This document shows positions 14,608 to 22,303 of a stretch of DNA of 35,744 nt, in pieces; the first letter of the stretch is position 1, and each line of letters begins with the position of its first letter. The position numbers and the translations under genes are program-made. The notes under the pieces are model-generated. The model did no database searches. It was not told the DNA's origin and was given only the letters and a program-made list of their open reading frames with translations. This DNA is from Neobacillus cucumis (lineage in GTDB: Bacteria > Bacillota > Bacilli > Bacillales_B > DSM-18226): positions 1-35,744 of the forward strand of contig NZ_JAEHGC010000027.1 in NCBI RefSeq assembly GCF_016107705.1, in the 5' to 3' direction.

Positions 14608-16551
14608 TTAATAATTTTCTTTTTCCTCCGCTACAGTCCCCCAAGCTTTGATAAACTCATTTTTCTCATACACTTTACTGCTTTTTCTAAAACGTTCCTT
14701 TAAGTATTCTGCAAGCTTTAGATCTGTACAGTAGACATAACAACCCTTTTGTCCTCTTGTCATCAACGTCCGATACGTATTCCGAATAATTTCATCGGCT
14801 AGCTTATTAGCTTTTTCCGGTTCACTCTTTAACATCTTTTTCAGGCCTTTTAATGAATTATCTGTTTTTGCACGTTTGGTATAGTCAGTTACCACCTGAC
14901 CATTTTCATACCTTAAATCATCGCCTATGATGACACCCACATAATCAAACTCAAGCCCCTGACACGTATGGATGCACCCTGCTTCACTGCAAGAGTTTTC
15001 ATCAATTGCCCATGTAGCAGAACTCCCCAAATTCCAGCTCATCTTAAAATCAAATTCTAGAAGATTTATATCAAAATAATCTGGATTACTTTGGCCGACT
15101 TTATCCCAGTTCCAGCAATATCCCGCCACCACACGAGACTTGTTATTAACTTTATTTTGTTTTTCTATTTCATTTCTGAGGTCATTTGGATTATCAAATA
15201 CCCTGAAATCATATTGCCCACCAATGAAATCAGCATTTGCTGTTTCTCTAATCTGTAGAACATCATCAATCCAAGCTAAATATCCATCAGAACCATTACA
15301 ACGAAACTGTGATTCTAAATTCATTACCGTGAGATTAGCACCAAATTCCGAAGCAAATTTTTGAATGTCCCCGATACTTCCCGCATCCTTTAGAGTTACA
15401 CGCTGCCGCTCATCAATAAAAAAGATGGAAAACTTTGAGGCATGGATAATTTCCTGTGTTTGATTTTCTCCCAAGTGTGAAAACATACCCGATTTTTCAT
15501 TCAAGCGATGGGCTTCATCGACAATGAGGGCATCAAACTCATCTTGTGGTGCATCAATATAGCTTCCAGACCCCTTAAATAAATTATCAATATGCCCTTT
15601 GCGAAAATCCTGTTTTAACTTAGCTGCGTAGATATTTCTTGGGGCAGCATTTTTGGTTACATATTGACAAACCATACTTTGCTTGGTTAATTCAACTAGT
15701 AAATTTATGGCTAAAACTGATTTTCCGGTTCCTGGTCCTCCCTTTACAATCAAAACTTGTTTGGTCTTTGTACGTAATGCTTCCTTTGCAAGATAAATAG
15801 CTTGTTCGTAAACAACCTTCTGGTCATCAATCATGACAAACTCTGGGTTCCCTTTTAACATTTTTAACAATGAATCCTGCAATGATTTAGATGGTCGAAT
15901 TTTTCCTTTTTCAATTTTGTATAGATTTTCTTTATTGTCTCCATATTGTATATGTTTTTTAATAAAATCTCGAAGCTTTCCTGCTTGTCCCTTAATAAAA
16001 ACCGGTGCTTGCTCTATGTAATAGTGATAAACCTTGTCGGTCAGCTGATCTTGATCACCTTGATAGATATAATTATGTAAATACGCACATGGATATAAGT
16101 TGATATCATCATTTTGTGCGTTTTCATTGTAATCACTTATTAAGGAAGCATAAGACCATGCCTGATAGGACGGGTGTGTGGTTTCAACCAAGCCCTTATT
16201 TATGACCGTTTTAACGATAGCCTCTTTTCCCCGAATCACTTCAACAGACTTCCACTGCTTAAGCTCAACAATCACAACGGAGTTTTTTTCTTTTCGTTTT
16301 CCAGAAATTAAGAAATCAACTCGTTTGGAAGTGTAGGGAATTTTAAATTCAATCGCGATTCCAGCATCTTTTGGAATCTCGTTATCCATTAAAACACGAT
16401 ACATATATTGCATAGAATTATCCCAAGCCCGCACTTCACGCTCATTGATTCGACCAATCTTTGAGTTATAATTTCTGCAAATATTATTTACAAGGTCGTC
16501 GTCATATACATCTTTAAGAAATTCGGCCTTTGTTGCTTCATAAACAATCAC
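14608..16551 (-). CDS. DUF2075 helicase with N-terminal PD-(D/E)XK nuclease-like domain
   Basis: 647 residues. The N-terminal 125 or so residues carry a restriction-endonuclease-like pattern: E68, VDF (D79) and VELKQW (E96, K98), i.e. E...D...ExK. The helicase part has Walker A GGPGTGKS (271-278), motif II DEAH (345-348), FIDERQRV (375-382), ESQFRC and, near the end, HTCQGLEFDYVGVIIGDDL and RTLMTRGQKGCY, all typical of DUF2075/COG3410 superfamily 1-like proteins. It is likely an ATP-powered DNA or RNA unwinding nuclease. The start is GTG 16551 with a poor ribosome site; the family often begins close to this point. It is the first gene of the minus-strand run entering the helicase block. Families like this recur beside restriction and defence genes. 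Confidence 0.82.
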   Translation of the reverse strand: MIVYEATKAEFLKDVYDDDLVNNICRNYNSKIGRINEREVRAWDNSMQYMYRVLMDNEIPKDAGIAIEFKIPYTSKRVDFLISGKRKEKNSVVIVELKQWKSVEVIRGKEAIVKTVINKGLVETTHPSYQAWSYASLISDYNENAQNDDINLYPCAYLHNYIYQGDQDQLTDKVYHYYIEQAPVFIKGQAGKLRDFIKKHIQYGDNKENLYKIEKGKIRPSKSLQDSLLKMLKGNPEFVMIDDQKVVYEQAIYLAKEALRTKTKQVLIVKGGPGTGKSVLAINLLVELTKQSMVCQYVTKNAAPRNIYAAKLKQDFRKGHIDNLFKGSGSYIDAPQDEFDALIVDEAHRLNEKSGMFSHLGENQTQEIIHASKFSIFFIDERQRVTLKDAGSIGDIQKFASEFGANLTVMNLESQFRCNGSDGYLAWIDDVLQIRETANADFIGGQYDFRVFDNPNDLRNEIEKQNKVNNKSRVVAGYCWNWDKVGQSNPDYFDINLLEFDFKMSWNLGSSATWAIDENSCSEAGCIHTCQGLEFDYVGVIIGDDLRYENGQVVTDYTKRAKTDNSLKGLKKMLKSEPEKANKLADEIIRNTYRTLMTRGQKGCYVYCTDLKLAEYLKERFRKSSKVYEKNEFIKAWGTVAEEKENY

Positions 16552-16848
16552 TTATTAATCAGTCCCCAAATCATTTTCTAAACATTCTAATAGTAATTAT
16601 TTAACTTTTTTGGGGATTTATCAAGTAATTCTATACTCTCTTAATACCATTGCTTAACAACATCTAAGAAAAGTAAAGGGCATCATCCTATTTACTAAAT
16701 AATACTTTGCACTTGTTAGCCACAAATTTAATTATTTTAATGGTGTTATATGTATTGAATCCTATGTTTCGATGGTGTCCCAATAATTACAGAATAAATT
16801 AAAGGCATCAAAACTCTCACCTCCTGGACTGCCAAGAATTTCACTTAC
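16552..16848. other. 297-base intergenic stretch, nothing recognised
   Basis: AT-rich; presumably includes the DUF2075 promoter. No gene, repeat or clear promoter identified. Confidence 0.35.
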
Positions 16849-16881
16849 AATAAAAATAGCGTGCCTCAATAAAAGGCATAC
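16849..16881 (-). terminator. weak terminator after the decayed MFS gene
   Basis: On the minus strand, GTATGCC (16881-16875) pairs with GGCACGC (16865-16859), with one mismatch and a GU pair, followed by TATTTTTATTG. Its position just past the transporter remnant suggests it once ended that transcript. Confidence 0.5.
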
Positions 16882-16955
16882 ATTATTATAAGATCTTTTA
16901 TTAATTCATTACACCTCAACCAGTTTCCCGCTTGTATCATGTTCTGATGAATGGT

Positions 16956-17520
16956 TTACTTTAAATCGTCCTGCAACAAATTCGGCAAGGAGGTATCCAC
17001 AACCATCGCAAAACCTAATATATAAAATCCATTGACCAAATTACCTTCATGTGCGACCGCTCCGACAACTATAGGGACCAATGATTTCCCTGAAATTCCC
17101 GCATAGATTGATGAGCTCATTGACCGTCCCGCTGCTTGATTCTGCGGTACAATTGACATGGTCCATGCCCACCATCGTCACATGACGTCGTCCGATACCC
17201 GCAACGCATAGCACAATGAGGTTGTCGACAATACTTAATCCAATAAAATGTTCAAATATGAAAGCTAATCCTCCGATTAGTAATGGGATTGCTACAAATA
17301 AGCTCGGTTCCCGCCGCGGTGATCAGACCAACTCGTACTGATGTACATTCCGATGGCGGAAAGGATAAATGGAATCGCAGAATCTATGCCAATGGCCAGA
17401 ATCCCCATACGGCTTAACTGTTTCATCAGACTCGGCATCCACAGTCCGAAACTATACAGCCCCGTGATACAAAGGATGTAAATGATCGAACAAGCGATAG
17501 GGACGATTCTTTTGGTCTGA
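16956..17520 (-). pseudogene. decayed MFS transporter (C-terminal half)
   Basis: Reading the minus strand from about 17518, one frame gives TKRIVPIACSIIYILCITGL, then LYSFGLWMPSLMKQLS and a transmembrane stretch to SWSDHRGGNRAYL with a stop. Another frame continues as VAIPLLIGGLAFIF, then EHFIGLSIVDNLIVLCVAG. A third gives MSIVPQNQAAGRSMSSSIYA, then GNLVNGFYILGFAMV. Together they trace consecutive helices of a major-facilitator permease; WSD.RG.R matches the loop 'motif A' region. At least two frameshifts and a missing N-terminal half show the gene is dead. GC content is visibly higher than in the flanks, so it may come from a different source. Confidence 0.75.
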
Positions 17521-17700
17521 AGTAGATTAACCTAACATCCGCGTTGACCTGGACAAACCGCCACTGTTGAACCTTTATCATTTGCTTAAGTTAACTGAAT
17601 AACCGAATCACTTATTAAAATTGTACTAAACATGATATTTTATTTGGCACACTATTAAACATCTAAATATAATTTAACCTGTGACACTTTTTTACAAAAA

Positions 17701-17751
17701 GGAAATTCCAGACACCTCCAATTTACTGGTTGGTATCTGGCACTGGTTTCC
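17701..17751. repeat. imperfect inverted repeat (REP-like)
   Basis: GGAAATTCCAGACACCTCC (17701-17719) faces GGTATCTGGCACTGGTTTCC (17732-17751) as an imperfect inverted repeat with a 12-base loop. TCTGGCAC-type cores of this kind are scattered in Bacillus intergenic DNA. It lies just past the replication-module operon and might also attenuate its transcription. Confidence 0.45.
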
Positions 17752-17767
17752 TTATTTATTAAAATTT

Positions 17768-18193
17768 TCACCTCTCCCTTTTAAAATACCCCGCAATAGC
17801 AGGAAAACTCTCAATTCCCTTCTTCATATCCCGAAACGAAATCACCTCCTTGCCTCTAGTAAGCTGGAAATCTAGCGAATATTCGTGACAATTCAATGGA
17901 GTTTGATGAAACGTTTGCATATAGAATTCGATTGCTTTTTCTTCGTTTTCCGCAAAGATAAAGACAAAATCCTTCTGGTTCATCTTCAATGAGTAGATGT
18001 CCATTTTATGGATTCCCAAGTAATTATGTTGAATCAATTTCGCTACCTTCTGTTGATCTACTTGATTGAGATCTATTTTTGAAATGTCATCTTTTAACGA
18101 AATTTTCTGCTCTTCTAGTAAATAGTAGATGCAATAGGCCAAAGAGGATTCATCATAATGGAAGCAATCCTGATACAATTCTTCCACAATCAT
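17768..18193 (-). CDS. hypothetical protein of the replication module
   Basis: A 141-residue protein I do not recognise. It is soluble, mixed alpha/beta and slightly acidic, with helix-rich segments (LYQDCFHYDESSLAYCIYYL) and a central strand-rich part (MNQKDFVFIFAENEEKAIEF). There is no signal peptide or membrane helix. GAGGTG lies 7 bases before the ATG. It is the last gene of a three-gene minus-strand operon after the DnaD-like and DnaB-like genes, 54 bases past the helicase, so a role in the same replication process is likely but unproven. Confidence 0.7.
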   Translation of the reverse strand: MIVEELYQDCFHYDESSLAYCIYYLLEEQKISLKDDISKIDLNQVDQQKVAKLIQHNYLGIHKMDIYSLKMNQKDFVFIFAENEEKAIEFYMQTFHQTPLNCHEYSLDFQLTRGKEVISFRDMKKGIESFPAIAGYFKRER

Positions 18194-18247
18194 TAGGTAA
18201 CACCTCGATATAAGATTTTTTTATCCTAGGCTCCGTGTCTAATTGGA

Positions 18248-19489
18248 TTACTTTTGCTCCTCAATCTTTCCCGTATGCTCGTTGTAATTCACTGAGACGG
18301 TTCCAACTGGGCCATTTCGGTTTTTTGAGACAATGATTTCAAGGGAACGATCCTCAGATTCCTTGTCATAATAGGCTTCGCGATACAAGAACAGAATCAC
18401 ATCGGCATCCTGTTCCACACTGCCTGACTCCCGAATATCAGACATCATCGGCCGCTTATTGGCTCTTGATTCGACCGATCGATTTAACTGCGCCAAACAA
18501 ATGACGGGGCAATTAAAATCCTTCGCCATCGTTTTAAGAGATTTGGATATTTCCGTTACTTGTAAATGGGAATTCCCGCCGTAAAATTGACCAGAATGGA
18601 TAAGCGTTAAGTAATCGATAAAAAGAATCGGTTTCTTGTAAGGAAATTGATTGATCATTTTTCGCGTTTTCGCTCTCATTTGGGAAATGGTTTGTCCAGC
18701 CCCATCAAAAATTTGCATATGGGTTTCAGTAAGGTCCCCAATGACATCCGACCATTTATTCTTTTGACTAGGATTGAGCATTCTTTTCGGATCCCGCATT
18801 TTGGCACGGTTAAAGCCTCCAGTTGATGCGATTAATCGGGAGGTGATCAGCCTTTCGGGCATTTCTAAGGAAAATACGAGAGGCAAATATCCAGCCCATC
18901 CCGACATTTTTGCAAAATGAAGCATCACATCGGTTTTTCCCATCGAGGGTCTTGCCGCTAGAATCGTCACTTCCCCGTCCTGAAAACCTCCAGTCACTTC
19001 GTCCAGCTTTTTGATTCCCGTTGTGGCTGTTTTCAATGTTGGTTGATCTTCCCAGGGTGCCTCATAAATGATTGACATCGCTTGTTGTAAGGACGTGTGG
19101 TCGTCCAATTTCATTTGGTTAATCTTATCCAATTCGCCGATTACTTTCGCAATTTCCCAATCGTTCGTGGCTGCAACCGTTAAGATGTTTCTCTTTTCCC
19201 GTTCCTTCCACTGATCAAGAATGAGCTTCTCCGTACGGTCAAATTTCTCTATATCCGCAAACGATAACAGCTCCGAAAGGTAAGACATTCCACCTACAGA
19301 ATCGAGGTCAGATAAGGTGGTCAAGGAAATTAAATCAATATTCTTGCCAGCACGCTTAAACTCTACCATCCTTCGCATTAATTCTTTATGCTGTATACTT
19401 TCTAGCTGTTCAGGCTGTATCACCGTATCCTTGAGTAAGTATTCCGCCTTCATTAAGCTTCCTAAAAACACCTTCTCTGCCATACTCAT
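18248..19489 (-). CDS. DnaB-like replicative helicase
   Basis: 413 residues from ATG 19489, which shares its A with the TGA of the upstream gene (TGATG), with AGGTG 7 bases before; ATG 19483 is an alternative. A short DnaB N-terminal domain (about 1-100, including VGGMSYLSEL) precedes a RecA-like core: Walker A ARPSMGKT, FSLEMP, FIDYLTLI (Walker B), CLAQLNRSVESR.NKRPM, then SDIRESGSVEQDADVILFLY. These are hallmark DnaB/F4 hexameric 5'-3' helicase motifs. It is shorter than the usual 440-450-residue chromosomal DnaB, as in phage or element helicases. Coupling to a DnaD-like loader suggests an autonomous replication unit. Confidence 0.9.
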   Translation of the reverse strand: MSMAEKVFLGSLMKAEYLLKDTVIQPEQLESIQHKELMRRMVEFKRAGKNIDLISLTTLSDLDSVGGMSYLSELLSFADIEKFDRTEKLILDQWKEREKRNILTVAATNDWEIAKVIGELDKINQMKLDDHTSLQQAMSIIYEAPWEDQPTLKTATTGIKKLDEVTGGFQDGEVTILAARPSMGKTDVMLHFAKMSGWAGYLPLVFSLEMPERLITSRLIASTGGFNRAKMRDPKRMLNPSQKNKWSDVIGDLTETHMQIFDGAGQTISQMRAKTRKMINQFPYKKPILFIDYLTLIHSGQFYGGNSHLQVTEISKSLKTMAKDFNCPVICLAQLNRSVESRANKRPMMSDIRESGSVEQDADVILFLYREAYYDKESEDRSLEIIVSKNRNGPVGTVSVNYNEHTGKIEEQK

Positions 19490-20469
19490 CACTCTTCACC
19501 TGCCGTCAGGTCGAGTTCAAATCCTCTTGGAATATCTCTTCCGGTTGGAGATGATTCAGTTGATTTCCTATGCTTTGGTGCAGGTTTTTGCTTTTCCTGA
19601 TCGATTTCAACTTCTTCTAGGGTCAGTAAAGATTCATTTTCCCAGTTCTTCAGAATCGCAACAATATAGTTCAACTTCCGCTTGTTATTCGCACAGGCAA
19701 TATTCATTGCTTTTAAAATCATCTCTTTTGGCTGTAAAAAGCTAGAATCATCTAACCACGACAGCAACTGTTCTTTTGCATTCACGTTCGAAAAACCAAA
19801 ACCATTAGCGTCCCAAAACTCAATAATTTCTTTCACATCTTTTGATTTTTGATTCCTTTGTAAGGGATTTTCTATGTCTGGATTATTTTCTAGATTGTGA
19901 TCGAAAGCTGTTTGTTTTTCTTTTTGCCCAGGTATCGAATGACGATGCAGGAACGTTTCGTCCATTTCTTTATATTCAGTTTTGTATGTATCCTTTTCAT
20001 CTAAATCCCTATCAAAACTATCTTCTTCATACAGGTTCTCGTTAACAGCACTTTCGTTTATCTCCGAAGCTATAGAATCTATTTCTGCTTCGACGTGTTT
20101 CCTTTCATTAAGCTCTACTTCCTTCTTTTGCATATTTGGCGCTAATTCCAGTGCTTCTAACCGTTCATAATCAATGGTGTACCACTTGGTTTGATCCATT
20201 TTTGTTTTATTCCAGTTCCCTGAAAGCAAGAATCCTTGATCCGCTAGCGAGCGAAATACCCGTTTGATCGTACTAAGTGACCAAAATGAAAATTGTTCCT
20301 TCCAATAATTAAAGGTATTGTAAATCCATTTACGGCCTTCAATGATATGGGTGCTTTTATTCACCCAGTAATGTACCTGCTGCAGGACGATTGCTTCATT
20401 TAAACCAATCCTATTCGCTAATGATGGGATCACGATCATTGGATTTTCGTACACTAATAAATTACTCAT
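19489..20469 (-). CDS. DnaD-domain replication initiation/helicase loader protein
   Basis: 326 residues in three parts. An N-terminal winged-helix domain (about 1-110) has NRIGLNEAIVLQQVHYWV and a TIKRVFRSLADQGFL recognition-helix-like segment. A charged, low-complexity Glu/Asp-rich linker follows (about 115-210). The C-terminal DnaD/DnaB2-like domain has EIIEFWDANGFGFSNVNAKE, then YIVAILKNWE. This matches phage and element replisome organisers that melt an origin and load the helicase. GGGAGG supports the start. It overlaps the DnaB-like gene by one base. The N-terminal opening resembles proteins of integrated phages and plasmids more than chromosomal DnaD. Confidence 0.85.
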   Translation of the reverse strand: MSNLLVYENPMIVIPSLANRIGLNEAIVLQQVHYWVNKSTHIIEGRKWIYNTFNYWKEQFSFWSLSTIKRVFRSLADQGFLLSGNWNKTKMDQTKWYTIDYERLEALELAPNMQKKEVELNERKHVEAEIDSIASEINESAVNENLYEEDSFDRDLDEKDTYKTEYKEMDETFLHRHSIPGQKEKQTAFDHNLENNPDIENPLQRNQKSKDVKEIIEFWDANGFGFSNVNAKEQLLSWLDDSSFLQPKEMILKAMNIACANNKRKLNYIVAILKNWENESLLTLEEVEIDQEKQKPAPKHRKSTESSPTGRDIPRGFELDLTAGEE

Positions 20470-20536
20470 CTCTTTTTACCTCCCTTTTCGAATGGCCTAA
20501 CGATAAAACCATTTGCTTCCGTTCTTGTTTCATCGA

Positions 20537-20839
20537 TTGGTTCATTGATCTTTCACTAGCTATATAAAGAAAAATGACAAATAGGGACAGGGTAAAATAA
20601 TAAAATTTTTATAAATATGGCAATTAGGTGAACAAATGAATGAGGAAGGATTTTGGTTTTTAAGGGGGTTTTAAAAATTTTTTTGATTGGGAATACAACT
20701 GGAACGATCTGTGTTGTTGTCTTTCGATAATCTCTGTAGTAATCTCTGGTATTGCTTGGTTCAGACTTGTTTCTTCCATCATGTCAATCTGAAAGTTTTA
20801 ATTGGTTCAGGTTGACCTCTGATTTGGTTCAATCTGAAA
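20537..20839. repeat. short direct repeats upstream of the DnaD-like gene
   Basis: TTGGTTCA occurs at 20537-20544, 20756-20763, 20802-20809 and 20824-20831. TCAATCTGAAA occurs at 20784-20794 and 20829-20839, 45 bases apart. All lie in the 600-base gap upstream of the replication module. They resemble spaced binding sites: iterons or an operator. Confidence 0.5.
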
Positions 20840-20896
20840 TAAACTTGGATTCATTTTGAGTAGTAGAAAATTCCATTTTAATTTCTAATTTTCTGT

Positions 20897-20934
20897 AAAA
20901 AAAATTAGCTGCCAAATAGGACAACTAATTTTTA
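20897..20934. terminator. possible hairpin terminator in the gap
   Basis: AAAATTAG (20901-20908) pairs with CTAATTTT (20925-20932) with A- and T-runs on the two sides. It belongs to no visible gene. Confidence 0.38.
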
Positions 20935-21086
20935 AGGGTTTTTATATTGTATTTTATTGACAGGAAATTTCAAACAAAAAACGGACCAATGATTATAGGT
21001 AAACACACATTTTTGTTGAACAAGTTAATAGGTGAATAACCAATGAATAGGATGATGTGAAAATAAATTGTAAGGGAGTGCATTTT

Positions 21087-21575
21087 ATGTATCCAAATCA
21101 TATACATCTGTACTATAACATTCCAAATAGTCAAGATGCTTATTTATCTGCAACTCCTATTCAAGCAGATTACTATTCGACCCTTGATCCAAGACAATTT
21201 GGCAGCTTTCAGCCACCGACTGCTCCGCCACCTGGTCATCATGCTCCAGGAGCCGGACCACCACCTAGTCATCATGCCCCAGGAGGCGGACCATCACCTG
21301 GTCATCATCCCCCAGAAGAGGGACCACCAACATTGCCACCGCCATCTGTTGTTCCTCAACAGACGCACCAAGCAGGAGCATATGCAGTAGACCCAGGCAG
21401 TATGGTCAGTTGTTTACACAGATACACGTATGTATGGCTAAGAGGTCGTGAGCAATTTTGGTTCTATCCAACATTTATTGGTCGAAACTCTGTTTCTGGG
21501 TATCGCTGGACTGGACATAGATGGGTTAATTACGGTATTAGCCTAAGACAAATTCAATCGTTTACTTGCGTTTAA
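21087..21575 (+). CDS. Pro/His-rich protein with conserved C-terminal domain (spore-surface type)
   Basis: 162 residues from ATG 21087 (GGGAG 8 bases upstream); an upstream start at 21057 lacks support. The N-terminus is Tyr/Asn-rich. The middle (about 47-95) is a low-complexity run of PPPGHHAPG-like units repeated three to four times. The C-terminal part has CLHRYTYVWLRGREQFWFYP, then GRNSVSGYRWTGHRWVNYGI and a final Cys. From memory this C-terminus recurs in Bacillaceae proteins of unknown role that are often seen with spore coat genes. There is no signal peptide. His-rich repeats may bind metal; repeat number could vary between strains. It is a single gene with its own terminator. Confidence 0.72.
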   Translation: MYPNHIHLYYNIPNSQDAYLSATPIQADYYSTLDPRQFGSFQPPTAPPPGHHAPGAGPPPSHHAPGGGPSPGHHPPEEGPPTLPPPSVVPQQTHQAGAYAVDPGSMVSCLHRYTYVWLRGREQFWFYPTFIGRNSVSGYRWTGHRWVNYGISLRQIQSFTCV

Positions 21576-21590
21576 TCAGTTACTATAAAT

Positions 21591-21625
21591 CCAGCTGCCA
21601 TCATGGCAGCTGTTTACATATTTTA
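21591..21625. terminator. hairpin after the Pro/His-rich gene
   Basis: CAGCTGCCA (21592-21600) and TGGCAGCTG (21604-21612) form a perfect nine-base stem, followed by a T-rich tail. The loop is only three bases. Confidence 0.7.
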
Positions 21626-21709
21626 AGGATTTCAAACCATGCTATAGACTGGATATTTCAAACAAAAGAATTCATCCTGTTAATTTAAGGTGTGATACAT
21701 CACAAATAG

Positions 21710-22159
21710 TTAAATCATATTTAATTCTAGAAATTCATCCGTTTCCCTAAAACCAAACTTCTTATACACTGGTCTCCCCAATTTTGAAGCCCCAAGCCAT
21801 ATTTTTGAAATACCTGAACTCTTAACTTCCACAACTAATTTCGTTAACAGCTTGGTTGCAATTCCTTGCCCGCGATAATTTTCATTCGTATACATATTTG
21901 CGATATACGCCTTTTTACCGGTCTTATTGGTGTAACTAGGTGGAAATTCATAAAAAATCACGGCACCACATCCTATAATTTCTTCATGATCTTCCACTAG
22001 CCATTGAACTAAAGTTCCATCGCTTAGTTTATTTTTAAAGAAAACATATAGTTCCCGATCAATTTCTATATTCGGTTCAATACCCTCATCAACTAATTGC
22101 TTTTTTCTTAACTCCACTAATTGATCAATATCATTGATATTTGCTTTACGATATTTCAA
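21710..22159 (-). CDS. GNAT-family N-acetyltransferase
   Basis: 149 residues. Motif A is clear: ANMYTNENYRGQGIATKLL, where RGQGIA binds the acetyl-CoA pyrophosphate. It is followed by KIWLGASKLGRPVYKKFGF, where G..Y.K.GF is the usual motif B ending. The central strand (EEIIGCGAVIFYEFPPS) and N-terminal KYRKANINDIDQLVELRK are typical of the small GNAT group. The substrate is unknown. It is a monocistronic minus-strand gene with a weak ribosome site, and is unrelated beyond fold to the acetyltransferase at 1046-1609. Confidence 0.9.
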   Translation of the reverse strand: MKYRKANINDIDQLVELRKKQLVDEGIEPNIEIDRELYVFFKNKLSDGTLVQWLVEDHEEIIGCGAVIFYEFPPSYTNKTGKKAYIANMYTNENYRGQGIATKLLTKLVVEVKSSGISKIWLGASKLGRPVYKKFGFRETDEFLELNMI

Positions 22160-22303
22160 CTTTTCACAACTCCGTTATAAAATATAATAGAAAGGTTCTA
22201 AATTTATTAAAACTAATAACTCCAATCATTGTAAGTGAAAAATAGATTATTTTCCTTAAAAAGGGCACTTTAAAACTACATGATACATGGAGGTTAATTT
22301 CTT

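Noticed and set aside
14417..14644. 75-codon minus-strand open frame overlapping the end of the DUF2075 gene
   Set aside because: Cys/Phe/Lys-rich with no ribosome site; it runs into a well-supported gene in another frame.
20756..20839. Possible CRISPR array from the TTGGTTCA and TCAATCTGAAA repeats
   Set aside because: Repeats are only 8-11 bases, unevenly spaced, and no cas genes are present.
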